Shown here piece after piece: positions 50,070 to 58,369 of a stretch of DNA of 64,000 nt. The notes beneath the pieces are model-generated. The model did no database searches. It saw only the letters and a program-made list of their open reading frames with translations, and was not told the origin of the DNA. The stretch spans positions 107,785-171,784 of the forward strand of contig NZ_JADKRX010000006.1 in assembly GCF_015350975.1 (NCBI RefSeq). Direction: 5' to 3'. The position numbers and the translations under genes are program-made. Each line of letters begins with the position of its first letter. The first letter of the stretch is position 1. This stretch comes from Curtobacterium sp. VKM Ac-1395 (GTDB lineage: Bacteria > Actinomycetota > Actinomycetes > Actinomycetales > Microbacteriaceae).

Positions 50070-50959
50070 CGTGCTCCCACCGGTGCCGGCCGGCTCGGGA
50101 CCCACGCGCCGACGGTGTGGTCGTAGCACGTGGTGTTGTCGATCGTCGACCGGTCGAGCGCCGGACCCGCCGTGACCCGCCGTTCCCCACGCTCGGGGTC
50201 CGGTGCCGCGTCGGCCAGCAGCCGGGTGTAGTCGTGGTGCGGGTCGAGGATCACCGCGTCCGAGGGCCCTCGTTCGACGACCCGGCCGCGGTAGAGCACC
50301 AGGATCTCGTCCGAGAAGTGTCGTGCGGTCGCCAGGTCGTGCGTGATGTAGAGCACGGCGAGGTGGTCCTCCCGCTGCAGGCGCCCGAGCAGGTTGAGGA
50401 CGCTGAGCCGGATCGACACGTCGAGCATCGACACGGGCTCGTCGGCGATGAGCACCTGCGCACCCGGGGCGAGTGCTCGGGCGATCGCGACGCGCTGCCG
50501 CTGACCACCGGAGAGCTCGTGCGGTCGGCGGGAGGCGAAGTCCTCGTCGAGGTTCACCCGCCCGAGCAGCTCCCGCACCCGGTCCGTGGTCTCCTCGGCG
50601 CCGCGGGCCCGGTGGTGCAGCTGCAGCGGCCGGGCGATGTGGTGCTCGATCGAGTGGAACGGGTTGAGCGAGGCGAAGGGGTCCTGGAACACCATCTGCA
50701 CGTGTCGGCGGTACATGCTGCCGACGACGGGGGTGCCGTCCTCCAGGCGGACGTCGATCGACCCGTGGGTGACCGACTCGAGCTTGGCGAGCATCCGCGC
50801 GATGGTGGACTTGCCGGACCCGGACTCCCCGACGAGGGCGACGGTGCGGCCGGGGAGCAGCTCGAACGACACGTCGTCGACGGCCCGCAGCGTGGTGCGC
50901 CGGAGGCCCTTGCGGGTGTGGAAGTCCTTGCCGAGGTGGCTGACGGTCACACTGGTCAT
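50066..50959 (-). CDS. ABC transporter ATP-binding protein (DppF/OppF-like)
   Basis: This 297-residue ATPase has Walker A GESGSGKS, the signature LSGGQRQRVAIARAL, Walker B LIADEPVS and the H-loop YITHDLATA. It is the OppF/DppF type that pairs with a DppD-like ATPase in family-5 importers, which carry peptides or, in many actinobacteria, oligosaccharides. The ATG is fixed at 50959 by overlap with the upstream ATPase. Its stop overlaps the GH36 start. Because the operon ends in glycosidases, sugars are the more likely cargo. The C-terminal region (HDYTRLLADAAPDPERG) is the normal OppF/DppF tail. Confidence 0.9.
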   Translation of the reverse strand: MTSVTVSHLGKDFHTRKGLRRTTLRAVDDVSFELLPGRTVALVGESGSGKSTIARMLAKLESVTHGSIDVRLEDGTPVVGSMYRRHVQMVFQDPFASLNPFHSIEHHIARPLQLHHRARGAEETTDRVRELLGRVNLDEDFASRRPHELSGGQRQRVAIARALAPGAQVLIADEPVSMLDVSIRLSVLNLLGRLQREDHLAVLYITHDLATARHFSDEILVLYRGRVVERGPSDAVILDPHHDYTRLLADAAPDPERGERRVTAGPALDRSTIDNTTCYDHTVGAWVPSRPAPVGAR

Positions 50960-51861
50960 CGGTCCGTCTCCTGTGCTGCCTGCACCAGGACGGCCCTGGT
51001 GTCGGTCTGGGGTTCGACGCCGTCCTCGACCCCGCTGCGGATGAACGCGCCACGCGCACCCGACAGACTCGGGAACGACCGCAGCAGACGCCGCGTGTAC
51101 GGGTGCTTCGCGTCGTGCTGGATCACCGAGGCCGGCTCGCACTCGACGACCTCGCCGCGGAGCATGATCGCGATCCGGTCGCTGATCTCCAGCAGGAGCG
51201 GCAGGTCGTGCGTGATGAACACGACCGCGAACCCGAGCTCGTCGCGCAGGCGGACGATCTCCCGCAGGATCTCCCGCTGCACGACGACGTCGAGCGCCGT
51301 CGTGGGTTCGTCCATGATCATGATCTGCGGCTCGAGCAGCATCGCCATCGCGATCATCACGCGCTGCCGCATGCCGCCGGAGAGCTCGTGCGGGTACGCC
51401 GTGATGCGCGACGGGTCGACGCCGACCCGGCGCAGGGCGTCCTCCGCGATCGCCCGTCGCTCCCTGCGGGACAGCCCCTTGCGGTGTTCGACGAGGGCGT
51501 CGTCGAGCTGGGCGCGGATCGTGGTGACCGGGTTGAGCGCGTTCATCGCCCCCTGGAACACCATCGACAGCTTCGACCACCGCACGGCACGGAGCGCTTC
51601 GTGGCCGAGGCCGAGCAGGTCCACGTCGGAGCCGTCCCGGTCGTGGAACGTGATGCTGCCGGAGGTGACCTTCGCCGGCGGTCGGTGCAACCGCGTGATC
51701 GCATAGGCCAGGGTGGTCTTCCCGCACCCGGACTCCCCCGCGAGTCCGAGGATCTCGCCGGGTGCCAGGGTGAGCGACACGTCCTTCACCGCGTGGACGG
51801 GGTGTTCGGTCTCGTAGACGACGTCGAGGTGCTCGATCGTCAGGACTGCGGTGGCGCTCAT
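50956..51861 (-). CDS. ABC transporter ATP-binding protein (DppD/OppD-like)
   Basis: This 301-residue ATPase has Walker A GESGCGKTT, the signature LSGGMRQRVMIAMAM, Walker B IMDEPTTALD and the H-loop FITHDLPLL. The C-terminal part (YTRRLLRSFPSLSGARGAF) resembles OppD family ends. It is translationally coupled at both sides (ATGA overlaps with the downstream ATPase and the upstream permease), so the stoichiometry is fixed. It powers the importer with the 50066 ATPase. Substrate inferred from context to be an oligosaccharide. Confidence 0.92.
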   Translation of the reverse strand: MSATAVLTIEHLDVVYETEHPVHAVKDVSLTLAPGEILGLAGESGCGKTTLAYAITRLHRPPAKVTSGSITFHDRDGSDVDLLGLGHEALRAVRWSKLSMVFQGAMNALNPVTTIRAQLDDALVEHRKGLSRRERRAIAEDALRRVGVDPSRITAYPHELSGGMRQRVMIAMAMLLEPQIMIMDEPTTALDVVVQREILREIVRLRDELGFAVVFITHDLPLLLEISDRIAIMLRGEVVECEPASVIQHDAKHPYTRRLLRSFPSLSGARGAFIRSGVEDGVEPQTDTRAVLVQAAQETDR

Positions 51862-52898
51862 CGGGCGGCCCCCTTCGTGTCGTGGGCTGCGGGGGCGACG
51901 CGGGGCGAGCCTCCCGACCGGGCAGCGCGCTTGGCGCGACGGTCACGGCGACGCTGGGCGCGCACGTTGCCGAGCCGGGGGTTGATGACCTCGTCGATCG
52001 AGAAGTTCACCAACGAGAGCCCCATGCCGAGCAGTGCGATGAGCAGCCCCGGCGGGACGAACCACCACCACGCGCCGTTGGCGAGCGCGAACCCGTTCTG
52101 GGCGTAGAAGAGCATCGTGCCGAGCGTCGACGAGTTCGACGCCCCGAGCCCGAGGAAGGACAGTCCCGCCTCACCGAGGATCGCCGCGATCACCGCGAAG
52201 ACGAACTGCGACGCCAGCACGGGCAGCAGGTTCGGCAGGATCTCGACCGCGATGACCCGCCAGGGCCGCTCCCCGGCGACCCGGGCGGCCGACACGTAGT
52301 CGCGGTTGCGGATCGACATCGTCTGCGCCCGGAGCACCCGGGCGGACCCGGCCCACGACGTGATCGCGAGGACGACGGCGATGGTCCAGAGCCCGCGGGC
52401 TTCCCGCGGGACGAGACCCGAGATGACGATGACGAGCGGCAGGCCCGGGATGACGAGGAAGACGTTGGAGAAGAGCGAGAACGCCTCGTCCATGATCCCG
52501 CCGAGGTACGCGCCGAGGATCCCGAAGAAGGCGGAGAGCACGGTGGCGAGCAGCCCGACGATGAGGCCGATCTGCAGGCTGCCCCGGGTGGCGAAGGCGA
52601 GCTGCGCGAGGACGTCCTGCCCGGTCTGCGTGGTGCCGAGGAGGTTCTCCGCGCTCGGGCCCTGCAGCCCGGAGTCGCGGATGGTGGTCGGGTCGCCGAC
52701 GAGCAGCGGTCCGATGACGCCGAAGAGCACGACGCCGAGGACCAGCGCGATGCCGGCGACGAGCCACGGGGTGAGGGTCGGGAGGAAGCGACGGATGCCG
52801 CCCTTCGACGCCCGTCGGGTGGCGATCGACGTGGTGCTGTCGGCCTCCTCCGTGAGCGCGCCGATGGTGGGCTCGGTCTCCTGCTGGATGTTGGTCAT
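51858..52898 (-). CDS. ABC transporter permease (DppC-like)
   Basis: This 346-residue membrane protein has a long charged N-terminal tail (about 35 residues), six helices and the BPD_transp_1 loop EAFSLFSNVFLVIPGLPLV. The EAA-like motif is SAARVAGERPWRVIAVEILPNLLPV. It forms the membrane channel with the DppB-like partner upstream, 12 bases before its start. The ATG at 52898 fits the family start. The C-terminus is Arg/Ala-rich. No strong clue to the cargo is in the sequence itself. Confidence 0.91.
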   Translation of the reverse strand: MTNIQQETEPTIGALTEEADSTTSIATRRASKGGIRRFLPTLTPWLVAGIALVLGVVLFGVIGPLLVGDPTTIRDSGLQGPSAENLLGTTQTGQDVLAQLAFATRGSLQIGLIVGLLATVLSAFFGILGAYLGGIMDEAFSLFSNVFLVIPGLPLVIVISGLVPREARGLWTIAVVLAITSWAGSARVLRAQTMSIRNRDYVSAARVAGERPWRVIAVEILPNLLPVLASQFVFAVIAAILGEAGLSFLGLGASNSSTLGTMLFYAQNGFALANGAWWWFVPPGLLIALLGMGLSLVNFSIDEVINPRLGNVRAQRRRDRRAKRAARSGGSPRVAPAAHDTKGAAR

Positions 52899-52910
52899 GG
52901 TCGTCTCTCC

Positions 52911-53900
52911 CTAGCTCCGCGCCCGCGTCCGCGGGTCGATGAGCCCGTACAGCAGGTCGACGACGAGGTTCGCGCCGAGGACCGCCAGGGTGATGAACAG
53001 GAAGATCCCCTGCATGAGCGCGTAGTCGTTGTTCGTCACCGCGGAGAGGAGCTTCGACCCGATGCCCGGGTAGGAGAACACCTGCTCGGTGACGACGGAG
53101 CCGGACACGATGAACCCGAGGGAGATCGCGAACCCGGCGACGGAGGGCAGCACGGCGTTGCGTGCGGCGTAGTTCCGCAGGATCTTGCCGTCGGGCAGCC
53201 CCTTCGCCTGCGCGGTGGTGATGTAGTCCTCGGACAGCGTCGACACCATCATGTTGCGCATCCCGAGCAGCCATCCGCCGAGGGACGCGAGCACGATCGT
53301 CACCGCCGGCAGCACGCCGTACTTGATCGCCGAACCGATGAAGTCGCCGTTGAACCCGGGCGTCAGCACGACGTCGTAGCCGCCCTGGGCGGGGAACAGG
53401 TGCAGTCCGGTGGCGAAGAAGTACACCAGGATCAGCGCGAGCCAGAAGTACGGCACCGCGGCGAGCAGGGTGGTGGCGGGCACGAACGAGTCGAGCCAGG
53501 TCCCCGGTCGCCACCCGACGAAGGCGCCGAGGCCCACGCCGATGACGGCCGCGACGATCGTGGCGATCCCGACCAGGGCGATCGTCCAGGGCAGGGAGCT
53601 GCCGATGACCTCGGTCACGGGTGCCGGGAAGTAGCTGACGGACACCCCGAGGTCACCGCGGAACACGTTGACCAGGTAGTGGCCGTACTGGGACCAGAGC
53701 GGCTCCGAGGTGTCGCCACCGAGGAGCAGCTCGTACGCCTTCCGTGTCGCCGGGGTGACCTGCCCGCCGCGCTGCTGGAGCTTGGCGAGCAGGATGTCCA
53801 CCGGGTTCCCGGGCAGCAGCCGCGGGATGATGAAGTTCAGCGTCAGTGCCGCCCAGAGGGCCACCACGTAGAAGCCGATCTTGCGCAGGAAGTACGTCAT
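52911..53900 (-). CDS. ABC transporter permease (DppB-like)
   Basis: This 329-residue permease starts with YFLRKIGFYVVALWAALTLN, the usual DppB/OppB N-terminus. It has LPGNPVDILL and a periplasmic region with an aromatic patch (YGHYLVNVFRGDLGVSVSY). The EAA-like motif YITTAQAKGLPDGKILRNYAARNAVLP comes before the final helices. It pairs with the DppC-like protein. The gap of about 35 bases to the binding-protein gene upstream indicates the same transcript. Typical importer order: binding protein, B, C, D, F. Confidence 0.92.
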   Translation of the reverse strand: MTYFLRKIGFYVVALWAALTLNFIIPRLLPGNPVDILLAKLQQRGGQVTPATRKAYELLLGGDTSEPLWSQYGHYLVNVFRGDLGVSVSYFPAPVTEVIGSSLPWTIALVGIATIVAAVIGVGLGAFVGWRPGTWLDSFVPATTLLAAVPYFWLALILVYFFATGLHLFPAQGGYDVVLTPGFNGDFIGSAIKYGVLPAVTIVLASLGGWLLGMRNMMVSTLSEDYITTAQAKGLPDGKILRNYAARNAVLPSVAGFAISLGFIVSGSVVTEQVFSYPGIGSKLLSAVTNNDYALMQGIFLFITLAVLGANLVVDLLYGLIDPRTRARS

Positions 53901-53934
53901 CGTCGAGTGCTCCTCGGTCGCGATGCCATCGTGG

Positions 53935-55620
53935 TCAGCCCTTGGCCGGCTTCAGCGCCTTGAAGACCTCGGCGTTGTCCGGGCTCGCCCAGACCGCCGG
54001 GAAGGCGTAGAGGTCGTCCTTCGTCGGCCATCCGGTGAACTTCGCCGAGTGGAACTCGCTCGTCGTGCCGCCGGTCATCACCGGGATGTAGGGCAGGTCC
54101 TCGACGATGTGCTGCTGGACGACGTCGAACTCCGGCTGCGTCTTCGCGGTGTCGGTCGGGTCGATCGTTGCGAGCTTCGCGAGGGCGGCGTCGACGTCGG
54201 GGTTGCTGTACCGCGAGATGTTCATCGGGGCCGCCTCACCGACCTTCGCGGTGTTCGCCGTCGTGAAGTAGTTGTTGTAGAGGTAGTACGGGTTCGACGC
54301 CGGCCCCTGGCCGAGCGAGTCGATCGCGAGCTCGAAGTCGCCCTTGGTCTTCTTGTCGGTCCACTCGTTCCAGGACGACTGCTGCGCCTTCAGCTCGATG
54401 CCGGCGGCCTTGAGCTGCTGGGTCATCGTGTCGATCGCGGTGATGTAGTCGGTCCAGCCGGTGACCACCTCGACGGTCAGGGACAGCTTCTGGCCGTCCT
54501 TGGCGTAGATGCCGTCGGAGCCCTTCGCCCAGCCGGCGCCCTCGAGGGCCTCCGCCGACGCGTCCTTGTCCGCGTTGTCCGGCATGACCGCCGGCGACAC
54601 GTCCTTCGAGATCGTGTCCTCCTGCGTGCTGGTCAGCGCGAAGGTCGGCGAGATCTCGCTCGCGGTGTTCTCGAACGCCAGCGAGTTGAGCTGCTTGCGG
54701 TTGATGGCGTCCGCGATCGCGTGCCGCACGGCCGGGTCCGTCTGGGGTCCCTTGCAGCCGAGCGCCGTGTTCGAGCAGGTGAGCAGCGCCATCTGGTTCT
54801 GCGGGACCGTGATGCCGTCGTACCCGGGGTACTTCGCGGCGATGTCGGACATGCCGGGGACCGGGCCGGTCTGCCAGTCGATCGAGCCCTGCGACAGGGC
54901 GTCGGCGCCGGCGGTGTTGCCGGAGAGCGAGAGGTAGCGGATGGTCTTCACCTTCGGCGCCCCGCCCCAGTACTTCGCGTTCGCCTCCAGGGTGAACGCC
55001 TGCGGCTTGAACGTGCCGAGCGTGTACGGACCGGTGCCGACGGGCTTGCGCATCACGTCGGTGGTCGGGTCGATGTCCTTCCACAGGTGCTCGGGCACGA
55101 TCCAGGTCTTGCCGAGCAGGTTCGGGCCGAGCACGAACGAGGGCTTCGCGAACGACACCACGACCGTGTCGTCCCCCTCGGCCTTCGCGGTGCCGTCGTA
55201 CCCGATCGAGTTCAACGCCTTCTGCTTCTTGAGCATGTCGAGGGTGAAGACGACGTCCTTCGACGTGAAGGGCTTCCCGTCGCTCCAGGTCGCCCCGTCG
55301 CGGAGCGTGATGGTCAGCTGCGTGCCGTCCGCGTTCCACTCGTAGGACTTGCCGAGCAGCGGCTTCGGGTCGTTCGTGTTCACGTTCGTGATGAAGAACA
55401 GCGACTCGTAGATCGTCCCGACGCCACCGATGTTCGACGGCGACCACGGGTTGTAGTTGATCTGGTAGTCGCCGGACTGGCCGGTGTACGCGACCAGGGT
55501 CGAGGCGGCGTCGCCACTCGTGCTGGCGGAGCCACTGGAGCTGCAGCCACTCAGCGCGAGGCCGGCTGCCAGGAGAACGGCGCCGCCGATGGCGAGCCGC
55601 GAACGGGTTGGGTTGAACAT
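53935..55620 (-). CDS. Family-5 extracellular solute-binding lipoprotein
   Basis: This 561-residue protein has a lipoprotein signal peptide (LAAGLALSGCSSS) and a Ser/Gly linker. The SBP_bac_5 domain has LTITLRDGATWSDGKPFTSKDVVFT near residue 100, a middle region with DPAVRHAIADAINRKQL, and a C-terminal region with NNYFTTANTAKVG. It captures the substrate outside the cell for the B, C, D, F components that follow. The start at 55620 has an AGAGG site; an ATG 8 codons upstream would leave extra charged residues in front of the signal. Sugar-binding is suggested by its glycosidase neighbours. Confidence 0.92.
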   Translation of the reverse strand: MFNPTRSRLAIGGAVLLAAGLALSGCSSSGSASTSGDAASTLVAYTGQSGDYQINYNPWSPSNIGGVGTIYESLFFITNVNTNDPKPLLGKSYEWNADGTQLTITLRDGATWSDGKPFTSKDVVFTLDMLKKQKALNSIGYDGTAKAEGDDTVVVSFAKPSFVLGPNLLGKTWIVPEHLWKDIDPTTDVMRKPVGTGPYTLGTFKPQAFTLEANAKYWGGAPKVKTIRYLSLSGNTAGADALSQGSIDWQTGPVPGMSDIAAKYPGYDGITVPQNQMALLTCSNTALGCKGPQTDPAVRHAIADAINRKQLNSLAFENTASEISPTFALTSTQEDTISKDVSPAVMPDNADKDASAEALEGAGWAKGSDGIYAKDGQKLSLTVEVVTGWTDYITAIDTMTQQLKAAGIELKAQQSSWNEWTDKKTKGDFELAIDSLGQGPASNPYYLYNNYFTTANTAKVGEAAPMNISRYSNPDVDAALAKLATIDPTDTAKTQPEFDVVQQHIVEDLPYIPVMTGGTTSEFHSAKFTGWPTKDDLYAFPAVWASPDNAEVFKALKPAKG

Positions 55621-55656
55621 CGTTGTCCTCTCGGTCTGCGTCATCGCAGGTCCACG

Positions 55657-55697
55657 TTGTGAGCGTGATTGTTACACGCATAAACTAAGTCGGTCAA
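55657..55697. promoter_or_regulatory. Divergent promoters with a TTAGTT-type operator
   Basis: For the importer operon (minus strand) the -35 TTGACC (55692-55697) and -10 TAACAA (55669-55674) are 17 bases apart. The element TTAGTTTATGCGTGTAACAA (55669-55688) covers the spacer and the -10. For the GH2 gene (plus) TTGTGA (55657-55662) and TAAACT (55681-55686) are 18 bases apart. A repressor bound to the element should cover both. A matching element lies upstream of the GH42 gene. Confidence 0.6.
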
Positions 55698-55738
55698 GGG
55701 GTGGCATCGTGTGACCCTGGGAACCCTGAGGAGACGCA

Positions 55739-58318
55739 ATGGAGCGGACGACACTCGACGGCACGTGGACGGTCGAGGCGGTGCGCGGTCCGGCAGCAGC
55801 CGACGCGGCCGCGACCCCGATCGAGGCGGTGGTCCCCGGCGTGGTCCACACCGACCTGCTGCGCGCCGGGTTGATCCCGGACCCGTTCGACGGCGACAAC
55901 GAGGCCGCGACCCAGTGGATCGGCGACACCGTCTGGCGCTGGCGTCGCACCTTCGACTGGCACGCCCCGGCCGCCGAGCGCCACGACCTGGTCGCGGACG
56001 GCCTCGACACCCTCGCCACGATCGAGCTCAACGGCATCGTCGTCGCGACCACGGCCAACCAGCACCGGTCGTACCGCTTCCCCGTCGGGCACCTGCTCCG
56101 GGAGGGCACCAACGAACTCGTCGTGACCTTCGACGCCCCGGTCCCCGCGGCCGAGCGGCTGTCCGAGCTGCACGGCGGCGAACTCCCCCACGTCAACCAC
56201 CACCCGTACAACGCGCTCCGCAAGAACGCGTCGAACTTCGGCTGGGACTGGGGCATCGACGTCGCGACGAGCGGCATCTGGAAGTCGATCGGCATCGAGT
56301 CCTGGAGCGGCGCCCGGATCGCGTCCGTCCGGCCGCTCGTGGACATCGACGGCACCGACGGCGTGCTCACCGCACACGTGGACGTCGAGCTCGCCGGGTC
56401 CGGCAGCCGCTTCACGCAGGCCATCGGCAGCGCGCCCGTCACCGCAGCAGGCGGTGCCGACACCACCGGACTGGAGGCACGGGTCACCCTGGCCCCGCAC
56501 CGCGCGTCCGCAGGGTCCGCGGTCACCGGCACTGAGCCTCCCGTCGGTGCCGGAGCGGACGGTGTCAGTGCGGACGGTGGCGACACCGTGGTCGGATCGC
56601 GCCGCGTCGAGGACGGGTCGGCCACCGTCCGGCTCGTGGTGCCGGAGGTCGCCGTCTGGTGGCCGCGCGGCGAGGGCGACCAGCCGCTGTACGACGTCCG
56701 CGTCGAGGTCGGCGACGACGTCTGGACCGGCCGGGTCGGCTTCCGGACCGTCACCCTCGACAGCGCTGCCGACGCTGGCGGGGCACCGTTCCTGCTGCGC
56801 GTGAACGACCGGCCCGTGATGGTGCGCGGGGCGAACTGGATCCCGGACCACGCGTTCCTCACCGAGATGACCCGCGAGCGCTACCACCGGCGCATCGACG
56901 ACGCGGTCGACGCGAACATGAACCTGCTCCGCATCTGGGGTGGCGGCATCTACGAGTCCGACGACCTGTACGACCGGTGCGACGAGCTCGGGGTCCTCGT
57001 CTGGCAGGACTTCCTCTTCGCCTGTGCCGCTTACGCCGAGGAGCCGTGGCTCCGCGACGAGGTCGAGCCCGAGGTCCGCGAGGCCGTCACCCGCCTCAGC
57101 CCGCACCCGTCCCTCGTGGTCTGGAACGGCAACAACGAGAACCTCGTCGCCTACGCGGAGTGGGGGTGGCGCGCCTCGCTCGTCGGTCGGACCTGGGGCA
57201 ACGGCTACTACCGGGACCTGTTCCCGGCGCTCGTCGCCGAGCTCGACCCGACGCGTCCGTACACGCCGGGCAGTCCGTTCTCGTTCGACGAGTACCTGAC
57301 GCCGAACGACGAGCGGAACGGCAGCGTCCACATCTGGGACGTCTGGAACCGCCTGGACTACCGCGCCTACGCCGACTGGCAGCCGCGCTTCGTGGCGGAG
57401 TTCGGGTTCCAGGGACCGCCGGCGTGGTCCACGTTGACGGCGGTCGTGCACGACGAGCCGCTCGACCCCGACGGCCACGAGATGCTGGTGCACCAGAAGG
57501 CCGACCAGGGCAACCGGAAGCTCGCGGACGGGATGCGGGGCCACCTGCCCGAGCCGGCCTCCATCGAGGACTGGCACTTCGCCGCGCAGCTGAACCAGGC
57601 GCACGCGATCCGGTTCGGCATGGAGTGGTTCCGGTCGCGCACCCCCGACAACACCGGGATGGTCGTCTGGCAGCTCAACGACGACTGGCCCGTCGTCTCG
57701 TGGGCGCTCGTCGACCACGCCGGTATCCGGAAGCCTGTCTGGTACGCCGTGCGACAGGCGTACCAGCCCGTGCTCGTGACGGTGCAGCCCGGGGCCTCCG
57801 CGTCGTCGGTGCTCGACGTCGTGGTCGTCAACGCGTCCGGCGCCGCGGTCGAGGGCCAGGTCGAGGTCGCCCGGATGTCGTTCGACGGCACCGTGCTCGC
57901 GTCGGGGTCCTTCCCGGTCACCGTCGGGGCCGCCGATGCCGCTCGTGTGGCCCTGCCGGCGTCGCTGGCGGTCCCCGGGGACCCGGCGTCGGAGGTGCTC
58001 GTCGTCACCGGGACACCCGGCCGGACCGTGTACGACTTCGCCGAGGTGATCGACCAGGCCCTCGAGTCGGCACCGTTCACCACCGCGGTGGAGCCGACGA
58101 CGGACGGCGCCCGGGTGACCGTCACCGCGACGTCGTACGCGCGGGACGTGTCGCTGTTCCCGGACCGCGTCGATGCCGCGGCCCGCGTGGACGACGGGCT
58201 GGTGTCGCTGCTGCCGGGCGAATCCGTGACGTTCACCGTGACGGCGGCCCCCGGGATCGACACCGGGGCGCTCACGACGCGCGAGGTCCTCCGGCACGCG
58301 GGGTCCCTGCTGCGCTGA
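55739..58318 (+). CDS. GH2-family beta-mannosidase
   Basis: This 859-residue enzyme follows the beta-mannosidase plan. The N-terminal beta-sandwich contains VVPGVVHTDLLRAGLIPDPF and NASNFGWDWG. The barrel has the acid/base Glu in VWNGNNEN near residue 466 and the nucleophile Glu in FVAEFGFQG near 552. LRIWGGGIYESDDLYDRCDELGV is another family signature. It removes beta-mannosyl groups from the non-reducing end of oligosaccharides. The ATG at 55739 follows a GAGGAG site. It is divergent from the importer operon and convergent with the second GH36 gene, with a strong hairpin between. Confidence 0.93.
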   Translation: MERTTLDGTWTVEAVRGPAAADAAATPIEAVVPGVVHTDLLRAGLIPDPFDGDNEAATQWIGDTVWRWRRTFDWHAPAAERHDLVADGLDTLATIELNGIVVATTANQHRSYRFPVGHLLREGTNELVVTFDAPVPAAERLSELHGGELPHVNHHPYNALRKNASNFGWDWGIDVATSGIWKSIGIESWSGARIASVRPLVDIDGTDGVLTAHVDVELAGSGSRFTQAIGSAPVTAAGGADTTGLEARVTLAPHRASAGSAVTGTEPPVGAGADGVSADGGDTVVGSRRVEDGSATVRLVVPEVAVWWPRGEGDQPLYDVRVEVGDDVWTGRVGFRTVTLDSAADAGGAPFLLRVNDRPVMVRGANWIPDHAFLTEMTRERYHRRIDDAVDANMNLLRIWGGGIYESDDLYDRCDELGVLVWQDFLFACAAYAEEPWLRDEVEPEVREAVTRLSPHPSLVVWNGNNENLVAYAEWGWRASLVGRTWGNGYYRDLFPALVAELDPTRPYTPGSPFSFDEYLTPNDERNGSVHIWDVWNRLDYRAYADWQPRFVAEFGFQGPPAWSTLTAVVHDEPLDPDGHEMLVHQKADQGNRKLADGMRGHLPEPASIEDWHFAAQLNQAHAIRFGMEWFRSRTPDNTGMVVWQLNDDWPVVSWALVDHAGIRKPVWYAVRQAYQPVLVTVQPGASASSVLDVVVVNASGAAVEGQVEVARMSFDGTVLASGSFPVTVGAADAARVALPASLAVPGDPASEVLVVTGTPGRTVYDFAEVIDQALESAPFTTAVEPTTDGARVTVTATSYARDVSLFPDRVDAAARVDDGLVSLLPGESVTFTVTAAPGIDTGALTTREVLRHAGSLLR

Positions 58319-58326
58319 CCCACGCG

Positions 58327-58363
58327 CCCGCTCCGCCCGGCCGACCTGGCCGGGCGGAGCGGG
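58327..58363. terminator. Bidirectional terminator-like hairpin
   Basis: A perfect 16-bp stem (CCCGCTCCGCCCGGCC and its complement) has a 5-base loop and lies between the convergent GH2 and GH36 genes. It lacks a clear T-run, so it may be factor-assisted. It is among the strongest hairpins seen in the window. Confidence 0.75.
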
Positions 58364-58369
58364 CAGCGC

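Noticed and set aside
47034..50126. 1030-codon open frame on the plus strand across the GNAT and GH36 genes
   Set aside because: Low-complexity, Arg/His/Pro-rich translation; it runs opposite to two genes with clear family motifs.
51882..55662. Two long plus-strand frames over the importer operon
   Set aside because: They oppose five well-supported transporter genes and have no ribosome sites or family motifs.
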